Shown here piece after piece: positions 36,091-44,669 of a stretch of DNA of 64,000 bases. The stretch covers positions 62,001 through 126,000 of the forward strand of contig OY969790.1 in assembly GCA_963703125.1 (NCBI GenBank), read 5' to 3'. The DNA comes from MFD04716-140 sp963703125 (GTDB taxonomy: Bacteria; Bacteroidota; Bacteroidia; Flavobacteriales; Flavobacteriaceae). The first letter of the stretch is position 1. Each line of letters opens with the position of its first letter. The notes under the pieces are model-generated. The model was not told the origin of the DNA, made no database searches, and saw nothing but the letters and a program-made list of their open reading frames with translations. Both the position numbers and the translations under genes were made by a program.

Positions 36091-37340
36091 ATGAAATACA
36101 CCGTTTCAATTATCCTTTTGCTATGTATTCTAAATTCCCAGGCCCAAATTCTTTTAAAACCGGATCGGGTATTTGATGGTGAGACAATTCACGAAAACTG
36201 GGTCGTACTTGTTGAAGGGAAATTCATTAATTATGTTGGCGAATTCTCAGGACTCAAACTCCCTAAAAACACGCAAGAAGTAAATCTCAAAGGCACTACT
36301 TTAATGCCCGGTATCATTGAAGGCCATTCTCATTTACTCCTCCACCCTTACAATGAAACAGAATGGAATGACCAGGTATTAAAGGAGTCTCCCGTTGAAA
36401 GGGCAATCCGTGGAACCGTGCATGCAAAAAAATCCCTGATGGCCGGAGTTACAACGATGCGAGACCTTGGTGCCGAAGGTGCCGGGTATTCAGATGTTTA
36501 TCTTAAAAAATCAATCGGACAGGGAATCGTGCCGGGACCACGATTACTCGTAGCCGGTCCTGCCATTGTTGCGACAGGGGCTTACGAACCAAAGGATTTC
36601 ATGATGGAGTATCAGTGCCCTTAGGCGCCGAACCAGTAAGCGGAATCGATGAATGTATACGCACAGTACGCAGACAAATGGGCAATGGCGTTGACCTCAT
36701 TAAAGTGTATGCCGATTATCGATGGGTTAAAGATGAGCCATCCCAACCTACCTTTTTACAACAAGAAATAGAGGCCATGGTCGCAACGGCAAAAAGTGCG
36801 GGAAGATATGTAGTTGCCCATGCCAGTACCGAGGAAGGAATGCGACGCGCTGTTATGGGTGGTGTTGAGACCATTGAACATGGTGATAACGGAACACTGG
36901 CGATTTTCAGATTAATGAAAGAAAAAGGAGTAGCCCTCTGCCCCACGTTGGCTGCAGGCGATGCCATTGAACAATATAAGGGATGGGACAAAAATAAAGA
37001 CCTGGAAACGGAAAGAATCACTGAAAAGAAAAAATCGTTCAAACTTGCATTGGAGTCAGGGGTAGAAATCGTTTTCGGTGGGGATGTCGGCGTATTTCCA
37101 CATGGTGAGAATTATCGAGAAATGGAATTAATGGTTGCATATGGAATGCAGCCCATAGATGTACTTAAATCGGCCACTTCCATAAATGCCCGGGTCTTTC
37201 ATCTAGAAAAGTTGGGGAAATTGCAAAAGGGAAATTTGGCCGATATCATCGCCGTTGAAGGAAACCCTTCTAGTGATATTACCAAAATGAAAAAAGTAAA
37301 ATATGTAATGAAAGACGGTGAAATCTTCAAAAATGAATGA
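36091..37340 (+). pseudogene. Exported amidohydrolase, single-base frameshift
   Basis: A signal peptide (MKYTVSIILLLCILNSQAQ) leads into PGIIEGHSHLLLHP (HxH). At 36607-36610 the frame breaks: GAGTAT gives EYQCP and a TAG at 36622, while the next frame reads VSVPLGAEPVSGIDEC from GTA 36609, the expected sequence. One missing base (a G of GG) accounts for this. The remainder carries VAHASTEEG, IEHGDNGT and FGGDVGVFPHG with the other metal ligands and ends normally. Third tandem copy of the cluster. Either a real decay event or a sequence error. Confidence 0.87.
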
Positions 37341-37445
37341 TAAATCAAATACTATTTTAGGTAAGGCTAACTATAAAAAATACCAAAATGGCTCTGGAAA
37401 AACAAGTGCATTTTTTACTAAAATTGTTTTTAAGAATACATACTA

Positions 37446-38126
37446 TTGAATAAATACCATATCGTCCGGCTGGTTATTTTAATCACCGTGGCAACCTATG
37501 GTCAGAAATCACCCGAGGGCACTTTAGGGTCCTGGCATTTGATTTCGGTAAACGCCAAGGTCTCGAATAAATTTAGCATCAATTCCTCAATACAATCCCG
37601 CTATTACGGGCAATTAAACAACTTCAATCAATTTATCGTAAGATCGGGCATAAGCTATGAACCACATCCAAACCTTACGACAAATTTTAGCTATGGTTTC
37701 ATTGCTACGGATACCTCAGTTGAAGAACGGCCAAATGAGCTTTATAAAAAAGAGCATCAGATTGGGGAGCAAATCGCCTTAACCAACGAATTGGGCATAT
37801 TTGGTTTTGAACACCGCCTTTGGTTGGAACAACGGTTCATTGAATCAGATAATGAAGGAATCCTTCATCGTGCCCGATACAGATTGCAATTGAATTTACC
37901 AATAAACCATCTATTTTTCCTGAACTTTCATGATGAGTTATTTCTTAACCTACAGGATCAGGTTTGGGGGCAGAACAGATTTTATGCGGCTCTGGGAGCC
38001 CGCATCATTAATCAGGTATCAATGCAGGCGGGGTATTTTAGAACGCACAGCGACCATACCCATCTAGATCGCCTAAGAATCGCCCTGTTCTATAGTCCCG
38101 ATCTTCGAAAAAAGTCAAAATCTTGA
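37446..38126 (+). CDS. DUF2490-family exported protein
   Basis: 226 residues from TTG 37446; the next Met is near the C-terminus, so TTG is the real start. A short signal peptide (about 1-19) leads to GTLGSWHLISVNAKVSNKFS, the 'W....l..kl.~kf....q.R' strand of DUF2490. The rest is a beta barrel-like series (YRLQLNLPINHLFFLNFHDE, FYAALGARIINQVSMQAGYF), ending RLRIALFYSPDL with an aromatic strand, so it is probably an outer-membrane barrel of about ten strands. Function unknown. Stands between the frameshifted amidohydrolase and the frameshifted sodC. Confidence 0.8.
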   Translation: MNKYHIVRLVILITVATYGQKSPEGTLGSWHLISVNAKVSNKFSINSSIQSRYYGQLNNFNQFIVRSGISYEPHPNLTTNFSYGFIATDTSVEERPNELYKKEHQIGEQIALTNELGIFGFEHRLWLEQRFIESDNEGILHRARYRLQLNLPINHLFFLNFHDELFLNLQDQVWGQNRFYAALGARIINQVSMQAGYFRTHSDHTHLDRLRIALFYSPDLRKKSKS

Positions 38127-38212
38127 ACTTTCTGCGACAAAATCATTTTTAGTAAAGCTTGAAATGCGATTTTATATTACTTAACTTTATCATTAATTAA
38201 ACATAATGAACC

Positions 38213-38801
38213 ATGAAAAAAATAAGATTATTGGCCTTAGGGCTATTAATAACAGCTTCCTACAATTGTAAAGATGTTAAAAAAGATGTAAAAGAAGCTG
38301 CGGACGACACTATGGAAGCGGTTGAAGATATGAAAGAGGAAATGAATGTTGAAACAATAAAATTCAGCATGGAGCCTAAAAGTGACAGCAATGTAAAGGG
38401 TGATGTTTCCTTTACGCAAGACGGGAATACCGTTCGTATGGTGGCTACTTTATCTGGCTTAACTCCTGGTGAGCACGCTATCCATATTCATGAAAAAGCC
38501 GATTGTTCTTCAGCGGACGGAAAATCCACTGGTGGACATTGGAACCCAACCAATCAACCTCATGGCAAATGGGGTGCAGCCGAAGGTTACCATAAAGGTG
38601 ATATCGGCAATTTCACGGCAGATTCAGATGGGAATGCAACGGTTGAATTCTCAACCGGACCAATGGTGTATTGGTTGCGATGAGGAAACCAAGAATATAA
38701 TCGGAAAAGGGGTCATTGTACATCAAGGAGTTGATGATTTTGTAACACAACCCACCGGAGATGCCGGAGGTCGAGTGAGTTGCACAGGTATAATTCAATA
38801 G
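38213..38801 (+). pseudogene. sodC: Cu-Zn superoxide dismutase lipoprotein, single-base frameshift
   Basis: A lipoprotein-like signal (MKKIRLLALGLLITASYNCK) and an acidic/basic helix precede the SodC fold: GEHAIHIHEKADCSSADG and GGHWNPTNQPHGKWG hold the copper and zinc histidines. At 38657-38658 an extra G shifts the frame: the first frame ends GPMVYWLR at 38683, and the frame from GAC 38658 reads DQWCIGCDEETKNIIGKGVI and VHQGVDDFVTQPTGDAGGRV, the expected C-terminal part with the disulphide Cys and metal loop. Without the fix the product lacks the last metal ligands and is probably inactive. Confidence 0.9.
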
Positions 38802-38823
38802 AGTTAAAATTCAATAGAGTTAA
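38792..38823. repeat. Tandem 16-base duplication over the sodC stop codon
   Basis: AATTCAATAGAGTTAA occurs twice head to tail (38792-38807 and 38808-38823), with a partial third copy after it. The first copy contains the sodC stop. Confidence 0.9.
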
Positions 38824-38835
38824 AATTAAAACCTT

Positions 38836-38864
38836 AAAAGCTGCCCATATTAGGACAGCTTTTT
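38836..38864 (+). terminator. Terminator after sodC
   Basis: AAAAGCTG and CAGCTTTT form the stem, with CC/GG extending it inside, around an AT loop, followed by further T residues. Confidence 0.8.
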
Positions 38865-38891
38865 CTATTTTTAGCATGCTATGAAAAGATA

Positions 38892-39426
38892 ATGATGAAT
38901 TTAGACCTATTAGTAGAACGGTTCCAAAAAAAGGATGTAAGTGCATTTGAGAAATTACATGGTATGTATGCTTCCAATATCTGTGGGATCATCAATACGA
39001 TCGTAAGAAACGATGACATTGCAAAAGAGGTTTGCCAGGACGTCTTTGTTAAAATCTGGAACAACGCTGAAAACTATAACCCCTCGAAAGGTAGATTTTT
39101 TACATGGATTTTGAACATCGCTCGCAATGCCGCGATCGATGAAGTGCGATCAAAGTCCTTTAAAAATAGTAAAAAAAACCTATCCTCGGAATACCTCGTA
39201 GATATGTTCGAACCAAGATTCGTCAGCAAATAGTAAAATTGATGCGATTGGTTTAACAAAATTGATAAAAAACCTTAAGGATAAATGTATTCAGATTATA
39301 GACCTTTTATATTTTAGGGGGTATACCCAAAAGGAAGTGTCGGAGGAACTTGAATTGCCTATAGGAACAATAAAAACTAGAAATAGAAGCTGTATTTCCC
39401 AGTTACGGGAGAATTTGAAGTTGTAG
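38892..39426 (+). pseudogene. ECF sigma factor, frameshifted before region 4
   Basis: The first frame (ATG 38892) has sigma region 2: EKLHGMYASNICGIINTIVR, DIAKEVCQDVFVKIWNNAEN and GRFFTWILNIARNAAIDEVR. It stops at 39233. Between 39219 and 39231 the frame breaks, and a second frame from about 39220 reads SSANSKIDAIGLTKLIKNLK and then region 4 (LLYFRGYTQKEVSEELELPI, GTIKTRNRS) to TAG 39426. One extra T (or two missing bases) restores it. The truncated form keeps -10-type recognition but lacks the -35-type domain. The anti-sigma gene starts 5 bases later and is intact. Confidence 0.88.
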
Positions 39427-39430
39427 AAGG

Positions 39431-40228
39431 ATGGATATTGAAAAATACATAGCATCGGGAATATTGGAACTTTACGTGGCTGGGCAACTTTCTGCCCAGG
39501 AGAACATGGAAGTACACGAGAATGCCCTAAAATATCCCGAAATCCTAAAAGAGATTGAAGAAATAGAAGCGGCAATATTGGCACTGGGTGCTTCCGTTGC
39601 ACCTAGGTCCAAAATTAGCTTCAATACCATTCGCGATTTAATTCTTGCAAAGCAAGATTTAAAAGTGGTTGAGTTGCCGAAAAAAGATATTGATTGGTCA
39701 TGGTATATGGGCTGGGCGGCCTCTGTGATGTTGGCCATAGGGCTGTTTTGGATATATAGCCAAAACCAAGACCTAAAAACACAACTACAGGTAACTGAAA
39801 GTGAAAACTCCCAGTTAGAGGAAGAAATTTCGAATTCAAACGCTTCATTGGAAAAAACAAAAGATTTATTGAACACCATTCGGGATAAAAATATTACGGT
39901 GGTCGCCCTTGGTGGACAAGAAGTATCCCCAACTTCCTATGCAAAGGCTTATTGGAACAAATCTGAACAGAAAGTTTTTATCGATGCCAAAGGATTACCA
40001 GACCCTCCTGATGGATTTGTATACCAGGTTTGGTCTCTCAAATTAAATCCGCTGACACCAACTAGCATGGGATTATTGGCAGATTTCAAATCGGATGACA
40101 ATAAAGTATTTGCTTTGGATAACCCGAACGAATCTGAAGCGTTTGGTATCACTTTAGAGCCTGCGGGTGGAAGTGCGAGCCCGACTTTAGAGCAACTTTA
40201 TACTTTGGGAGTAGCATCGGCATCGTAG
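39431..40228 (+). CDS. Membrane anti-sigma factor with RskA-type C-terminal domain
   Basis: 265 residues. The N-terminal region (MDIEKYIASGILELYVAGQL, SAQENMEVHENALKYPEI) is the cytoplasmic sigma-binding part with a zinc-less anti-sigma fold. One membrane helix (about 91-110, WYMGWAASVMLAIGLFWIYS) and a coiled coil (about 110-150) follow. The C-terminal domain (FIDAKGLPDPPDGFVYQVWS, then GITLEPAGGSASPT) is typical of RskA-type anti-sigma factors, which release the sigma factor on envelope signals. Its sigma partner is the frameshifted gene just upstream, so the pair may no longer function. Confidence 0.88.
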   Translation: MDIEKYIASGILELYVAGQLSAQENMEVHENALKYPEILKEIEEIEAAILALGASVAPRSKISFNTIRDLILAKQDLKVVELPKKDIDWSWYMGWAASVMLAIGLFWIYSQNQDLKTQLQVTESENSQLEEEISNSNASLEKTKDLLNTIRDKNITVVALGGQEVSPTSYAKAYWNKSEQKVFIDAKGLPDPPDGFVYQVWSLKLNPLTPTSMGLLADFKSDDNKVFALDNPNESEAFGITLEPAGGSASPTLEQLYTLGVASAS

Positions 40229-40250
40229 CGTTGGCTTAGTTTTATTTTTT

Positions 40251-41312
40251 TCAAATATCAGCTGTACCTAATCCTGCTTTATTACTAGGGATTAAAATGC
40301 CGTTTTGAAGGCTGAACAGATTATGGAAAGGGTCTTCTAAAATATCTATATGGCCATCAAGATCGGCATATTTGATATTTGGTCTGGATAAGGCAAAATG
40401 GAGTCCGGCCGCAATTCCCAAGGCACATTCATCTATGCAGCCTACCATTACCTCCAAATCGGCAGATTTTGCTACGGAGTTTATATGCATTCCTTCTAAG
40501 ATGCCCCCTACTTTCATTAATTTGATATTTACCATGTCGACACGCTCATTTTGAGCCAATCTAAAAGCATCGGCCAATGTCTTTATGCTCTCATCGGCCA
40601 TAACTGGAATATGCACCTGTTCAGTTACTTCGCCCAGCCTTTCTTCTTTCTCCAATTTGGTCGGTTGCTCAAAGATCTGAATCCCAACATGGGCGGTCCT
40701 TTTTACGAAGGCTACCGAATCAATTACCGAATAGCCCTGATTCCCATCAAAACGAAGTGTTATTTTAGGAAATTTTTCCCTGATCTTTATCATTTTGACA
40801 ATATCTTCCTCCAAACTTGAACCTCCTTTGATCTTTAATATTGTGAAGCCTTGGCCCACATACTCGGTTGCTTGGAACAATGTTTCATCCAATGGTAATA
40901 TTCCTATGGTTATGCTCGTCTCAATTTCACTGCGAAAACCACCAAGGAATTTATAGAGCGGAACATCCGCCTTTTTTGAGATCAAGTCATAAAGTGCCAT
41001 ATCTACCATGGCCAAGGACGACGACCTAAAGTCCAATAGCTGTTTTAGTTCAACCAATATATGCGCATATCTAAAGGGGTCCTTACCTTTTAAATAGGGT
41101 ATTATTATTTCCCTTATTGCATTCTCAACTTGGTACGGGCTTTCACCGGTAACCGTAAAATCGGGCGTTGAACAGCCAAATCCCAAAAGTTTGGATTCCG
41201 TTTCTATTTTAAGGATAAAATTGGTACTTTTTGAAATTGTCTCGTAAGCAATGGTATAGGGCATGGAAAGATGAAGATCTAACCGCTCATAGGAAACATT
41301 TGTGATTTTCAT
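40251..41312 (-). CDS. Dipeptide epimerase-like enolase-superfamily enzyme (DgcA/YkfB type)
   Basis: 353 residues with the full muconate-lactonizing-enzyme set: the KxK pair Lys160/Lys162 in LKIKGG, metal ligands Asp189 (FDGNQ), Glu215 (EQP) and Asp240 (ADES), and the opposing Lys264 in NIKLMKVGG. These enzymes abstract an alpha proton and epimerise, for example L-Ala-D/L-Glu. Distal end of a three-gene operon with the DUF1611 and PLP genes, spaced 5 bases apart. DUF1611 plus such an enzyme is the pair reported as DgcN/DgcA for D-glutamate catabolism in marine bacteria, so N-acetyl-D-glutamate or a dipeptide is the likely substrate. Confidence 0.88.
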   Translation of the reverse strand: MKITNVSYERLDLHLSMPYTIAYETISKSTNFILKIETESKLLGFGCSTPDFTVTGESPYQVENAIREIIIPYLKGKDPFRYAHILVELKQLLDFRSSSLAMVDMALYDLISKKADVPLYKFLGGFRSEIETSITIGILPLDETLFQATEYVGQGFTILKIKGGSSLEEDIVKMIKIREKFPKITLRFDGNQGYSVIDSVAFVKRTAHVGIQIFEQPTKLEKEERLGEVTEQVHIPVMADESIKTLADAFRLAQNERVDMVNIKLMKVGGILEGMHINSVAKSADLEVMVGCIDECALGIAAGLHFALSRPNIKYADLDGHIDILEDPFHNLFSLQNGILIPSNKAGLGTADI

Positions 41313-41317
41313 TTATT

Positions 41318-42400
41318 CTAGGTCTCCTTTAGTTTTTCTTTTAGGACCTGAATTAGTCCCTCCGCACCATGAGCCAGTACATCAAAAGCTGGTAGTTTGG
41401 TTTCCAATGTAACATTTTTGCATGCCTCACGAATCTCTTCATCACTGGTCATAAGTTCGTGATTTATGGTAATTGCAATCACCTTTTTACCAGAGATTAC
41501 TTCAATTGCGTTGATTTGTTCTTTTAAGGAGTGCAAAGGATATCCAGGAAATCCGTCATATTCAACCCTTTTTGGGGCATGTTGAAGCACTACAAAGTCG
41601 GGTCGGCCAGCTGCCAAAATTTCAAAGCCCCCTGGATAGGCCGGATTCATTAAACTCCCCTGGCCTTCTATTACGATTACATCGGGATTTTCATTGTCGT
41701 AAGCACTTACGACCGCATGTTCTATTTCACCTGAAACAAAGTCATTGATACAACTATCCATCACCATAGAATATTTGGCACCTTGCATCCATGCAGTTTG
41801 ACCAGTTCCTATCATTTCTGCTTTGTAACCTGCATTTCTAAATCCATGTACGATAATCCAAGAAGTGGTACGTTTGCCAAGGGCAGAGTCAGTTCCCAAG
41901 ACGGCCAACTTTAAACAATCTACCTTCTCAATATTTCCAGTAAAAAAATGAAGTTTATCCCTATCCGGAGTTTTTCTAATATCACGGATGCGTGCATTTT
42001 TGTCTTTTGAGAGTGCTACTAATTCTTTGTCATTGGTCAAAAAATCATGTAGTCCACTATCAACGTTCCAACCCATTTGCAAGGCCTTTCGGATGGTTCC
42101 TTTCGCTTCTGGAGGAAGTCTGCCACCATCTGGTGCCAAGCCAATTACCAGTGAGTTAGGTAATTTATCTATTTTTTGAAGCTCTGAAATTGCTTTTTCG
42201 ATATCATTAAAAACAGGAATTCCACTTGGCTTTCCATCCAAAACCTGACCGGCATCCTGACCGTCGTATTTGGAATCAATTACCCCGACTACCTCATACC
42301 TTTCGGTAAACCGGACCAGGCCGTGGGCCGTTTTCCCATTGGGTGTATTAAAAGCACCATTACAGTATACAATGGCTTTTCCATCAATTGAGTTCTTCAT
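41318..42400 (-). CDS. DUF1611 protein, DgcN-like (putative D-glutamate N-acetyltransferase)
   Basis: 360 residues in two parts: an N-terminal Rossmann-like domain (about 1-150, IVYCNGAFNTPNGKTAHGLV, SLVIGLAPDGGRLP) and a P-loop-like C-terminal domain (LAVLGTDSALGKRTTSW, about 165-181, then IGTGQTAWMQGAKYSMVMDS and VIVIEGQGSLMNPAYPG). The Walker A-like GTDSALGKRTT is the family hallmark. DUF1611 members next to enolase-superfamily epimerases have been described as DgcN, which acetylates D-glutamate before epimerisation. It lies between the PLP enzyme and the epimerase with 5-base gaps, so all three are co-transcribed. Activity here is inferred by similarity. Confidence 0.78.
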   Translation of the reverse strand: MKNSIDGKAIVYCNGAFNTPNGKTAHGLVRFTERYEVVGVIDSKYDGQDAGQVLDGKPSGIPVFNDIEKAISELQKIDKLPNSLVIGLAPDGGRLPPEAKGTIRKALQMGWNVDSGLHDFLTNDKELVALSKDKNARIRDIRKTPDRDKLHFFTGNIEKVDCLKLAVLGTDSALGKRTTSWIIVHGFRNAGYKAEMIGTGQTAWMQGAKYSMVMDSCINDFVSGEIEHAVVSAYDNENPDVIVIEGQGSLMNPAYPGGFEILAAGRPDFVVLQHAPKRVEYDGFPGYPLHSLKEQINAIEVISGKKVIAITINHELMTSDEEIREACKNVTLETKLPAFDVLAHGAEGLIQVLKEKLKET

Positions 42401-42405
42401 AGACT

Positions 42406-43467
42406 TTAATTTTTTGCTGTTAAGACCGCTACAAACCGTCCTGGCTCAAAATTCAACTTTTCATTCATTTCCAAAAGGGCAATAAGACCTGCCGTTGCCG
42501 CCGGTAAAATTCGATATCCTTCCTTTTTTGATAATAGTATCGACATTTCTTTTAATTTTGAATCACTAATATCAAATGCATCCCCTTGGGATTGGTGCAA
42601 TGCATACAGGGCCTCCTCACCGTCAAAGCTATGCCAATTAATAAGTGGTTCATTGTATTTTGTTTCTTTTATATCTTCAGGATTCAAATCTTGACAAAAA
42701 TCCAAGCCTGATAAAAAGGAATGTATTATAGGGTTTTTTCGCGTTGAAGAAGCTGCTATCATTTTCGGGATACCTGACGTTTTTCCTCTTTTATAAAGAT
42801 TTACGAAGCCCCTATAAATGCCAGCGAACAATGTACCATTTGATACAGGTACGGCGCAATATTTGGGAGCATCTCCCAAATCCTCATAAATCTCGTAGGC
42901 AATTTGGGAATAGGCGGTAATCTGCAACGGTGTATTCGAACCCCCTGGATTTGCATCATACCATCTATTTTCTTTGGCCAATACACTACTTTGCACAACG
43001 ACATCTTCATAACTTCCCGGCCATCGAATGATTTCAGCCTGTAAACCTTCCATTTCGGTAATACGATCGGTATGGTATGTCTCGGGAATGTATATTTTAC
43101 ATGAGATTCCTGCCAAATTGGCCGCCAACGCAACTGCCACGCCGTAATTACCACAGGTCGCCAAAGAGACTACCTTGTATTTTCTGCGCAAAGCATCATA
43201 AACTTGCGCAAATGCAATGCGGTCTTTTTGAGTGCCGGTAGGGTTATCGCCTTCGTATTTTATATATAATTGTCGCAGTCCAAATTCTCTTTCCAAGGTT
43301 TTGGCCCTGCTTAAACCTGTATCGCCAATTTCCAAGTTTATAATGTCTTCATACGACTCCAAGCGATCCACAAGAGATTTAGATTTGTCCTTTACGAACA
43401 AACCGAGTTCCGCTGCTTCTTCGGAAACCTTATTTTCTGAAGTTTTAACCCCGTCCTTTAAATCCAT
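42406..43467 (-). CDS. PLP-dependent fold-type II enzyme, threonine-synthase-like
   Basis: 353 residues. The PLP lysine is in GTQKDR (Lys81), and the phosphate-binding loop is ATCGNYGVAVA, both standard for the tryptophan-synthase-beta/threonine-synthase group, as are DIINLEIGDTGL and CAVPVSNGTLFAGIYRGFVN (shortened: SNGTLFAGIY). Members act on serine, threonine, cysteine or related amino acids by beta elimination or replacement. First in an operon with the DgcN-like and DgcA-like genes; a TACCTTTG promoter precedes it. A role in D- or L-amino-acid turnover linked to cell-wall recycling fits the context but is not shown by the sequence. Confidence 0.82.
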   Translation of the reverse strand: MDLKDGVKTSENKVSEEAAELGLFVKDKSKSLVDRLESYEDIINLEIGDTGLSRAKTLEREFGLRQLYIKYEGDNPTGTQKDRIAFAQVYDALRRKYKVVSLATCGNYGVAVALAANLAGISCKIYIPETYHTDRITEMEGLQAEIIRWPGSYEDVVVQSSVLAKENRWYDANPGGSNTPLQITAYSQIAYEIYEDLGDAPKYCAVPVSNGTLFAGIYRGFVNLYKRGKTSGIPKMIAASSTRKNPIIHSFLSGLDFCQDLNPEDIKETKYNEPLINWHSFDGEEALYALHQSQGDAFDISDSKLKEMSILLSKKEGYRILPAATAGLIALLEMNEKLNFEPGRFVAVLTAKN

Positions 43468-43509
43468 TCAAAAACTTTTCGATGTTAATTATTGCTCCAT
43501 TGAGTTATT

Positions 43510-43517
43510 CAAAGGTA
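43510..43517 (-). promoter_or_regulatory. Bacteroidota -7 promoter element of the PLP-DUF1611-epimerase operon
   Basis: On the minus strand the sequence is TACCTTTG, an exact TAnnTTTG match, 42 bases before the PLP-enzyme start. No convincing -33 element was seen. Confidence 0.55.
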
Positions 43518-43596
43518 AGATATAGATTTGTCCGAAGTATGCAGTGATTTACATACTAAGGTACACTTGCAAAAGAAAGGCAACAAATAAAATATC

Positions 43597-44668
43597 CTAT
43601 ATGTTTTTTCTAACGCGATGTATCTTCATTGCCTTGACAAGCCATTTTGCCAAAGGTCGACTTGGATTTCTATCCTTCAGGTTGATAAAAATGCCGAGTT
43701 TCTTTAAAATAGGTACCTTATGTGTTTCTACGAATTCAAGTAATGTGCCGTCAGGATCTTCTACATAACTAAAGTGACCTGCCGCATCGCCCATATCAAA
43801 GCTCGTTGAGCTATCTACGGTAAAAGAATGGCCTATAGATTTTGCTAGTCTCTGTAGTGCATCCATTCCTTGGATATCAAAACACAGATGAATATAGCCT
43901 AGATCGCCCCACAAACGATTTTCATAGATTTTATTGGGTCGCCGATCCAATACCTGTAGCAACTCAATTTCGTGAGGTCCATAAAGTTCTCCAAAACCTC
44001 CCACCTTTCTAAAACCACTTTTTAAAAGCACCCTCCTAAAAGAATTGTTTCCACCTGGCAGACCAGAAAAATCTTGAAAAATTCCGCTTTGGTCATATTC
44101 AATTTCGTCATAACCCAATAATGCTTTATAAAACTCAATGGATGTATCCATTTCCGACACCCCGATTACAGCACCGAGAACCCCGCCCGAACTCGATTTG
44201 GATTCACAAAAGCAATATGAATCCTGAACCATTTGAATCAGATTGTTCCATGGGTCGGCAAAGAAAAAATGGAAATTTTTTCCGGCTTCTCTATAAATAT
44301 CGGAATGGTTAACTACCGATTGTGTCCGCAGCACGGAATGCGTATTTTGAACGTCATTGGAACGCACTTTCATTAGGTTTATTCCAAGGTGCCCCCAATT
44401 GCAGCGGGCTGGATAAAGGTTGGGGAGTACGATTCTTAAATTGCCAGATTTCCAGCCCACCTCCCCCTATCATATTGAGCACTAGAAGTGCATACCTCTT
44501 GTAGATATTCCCCTTGGTATATTTGACCATTAGGCTTGCATTGGCTTCATCCTCGAAGACCCGTATGTCAAAACCCAAATACGTTCTATACCAGTTAAAG
44601 ACCTCTTTGGCGTCCTTTACACCAATGCCAATTTGTTGAATCCCGTTGATTGTTATTTCGGTTTTCAA
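43597..44668 (-). pseudogene. Two-domain VOC (glyoxalase-fold) protein, frameshifted at a G-run
   Basis: The first frame (start 44668) reads ITINGIQQIGIGVKDAKEVF, a first VOC module, and stops after PLQLGAPWNKPNESAFQ. A second frame covers 44460-43597 and continues as HLGINLMKVRSNDVQNTHSV and then a second VOC module (SEMDTSIEFYKALLGYDEIE, GYIHLCFDIQGMDALQ). They join in one protein if one G is removed from the five-G run (44392-44396 on the plus strand): LQLGHLGINLMKV. A homopolymer slip, either real (possibly phase variable) or an error. Upstream gene is the glycosyltransferase, 1 base away. Confidence 0.85.
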
Positions 44669-44669
44669 T

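Noticed and set aside
33681..38660. Programmed frameshifting in the amidohydrolase and sodC genes
   Set aside because: The break sites differ in sequence and direction, lack slippery heptamers with a following structure, and occur in unrelated genes.
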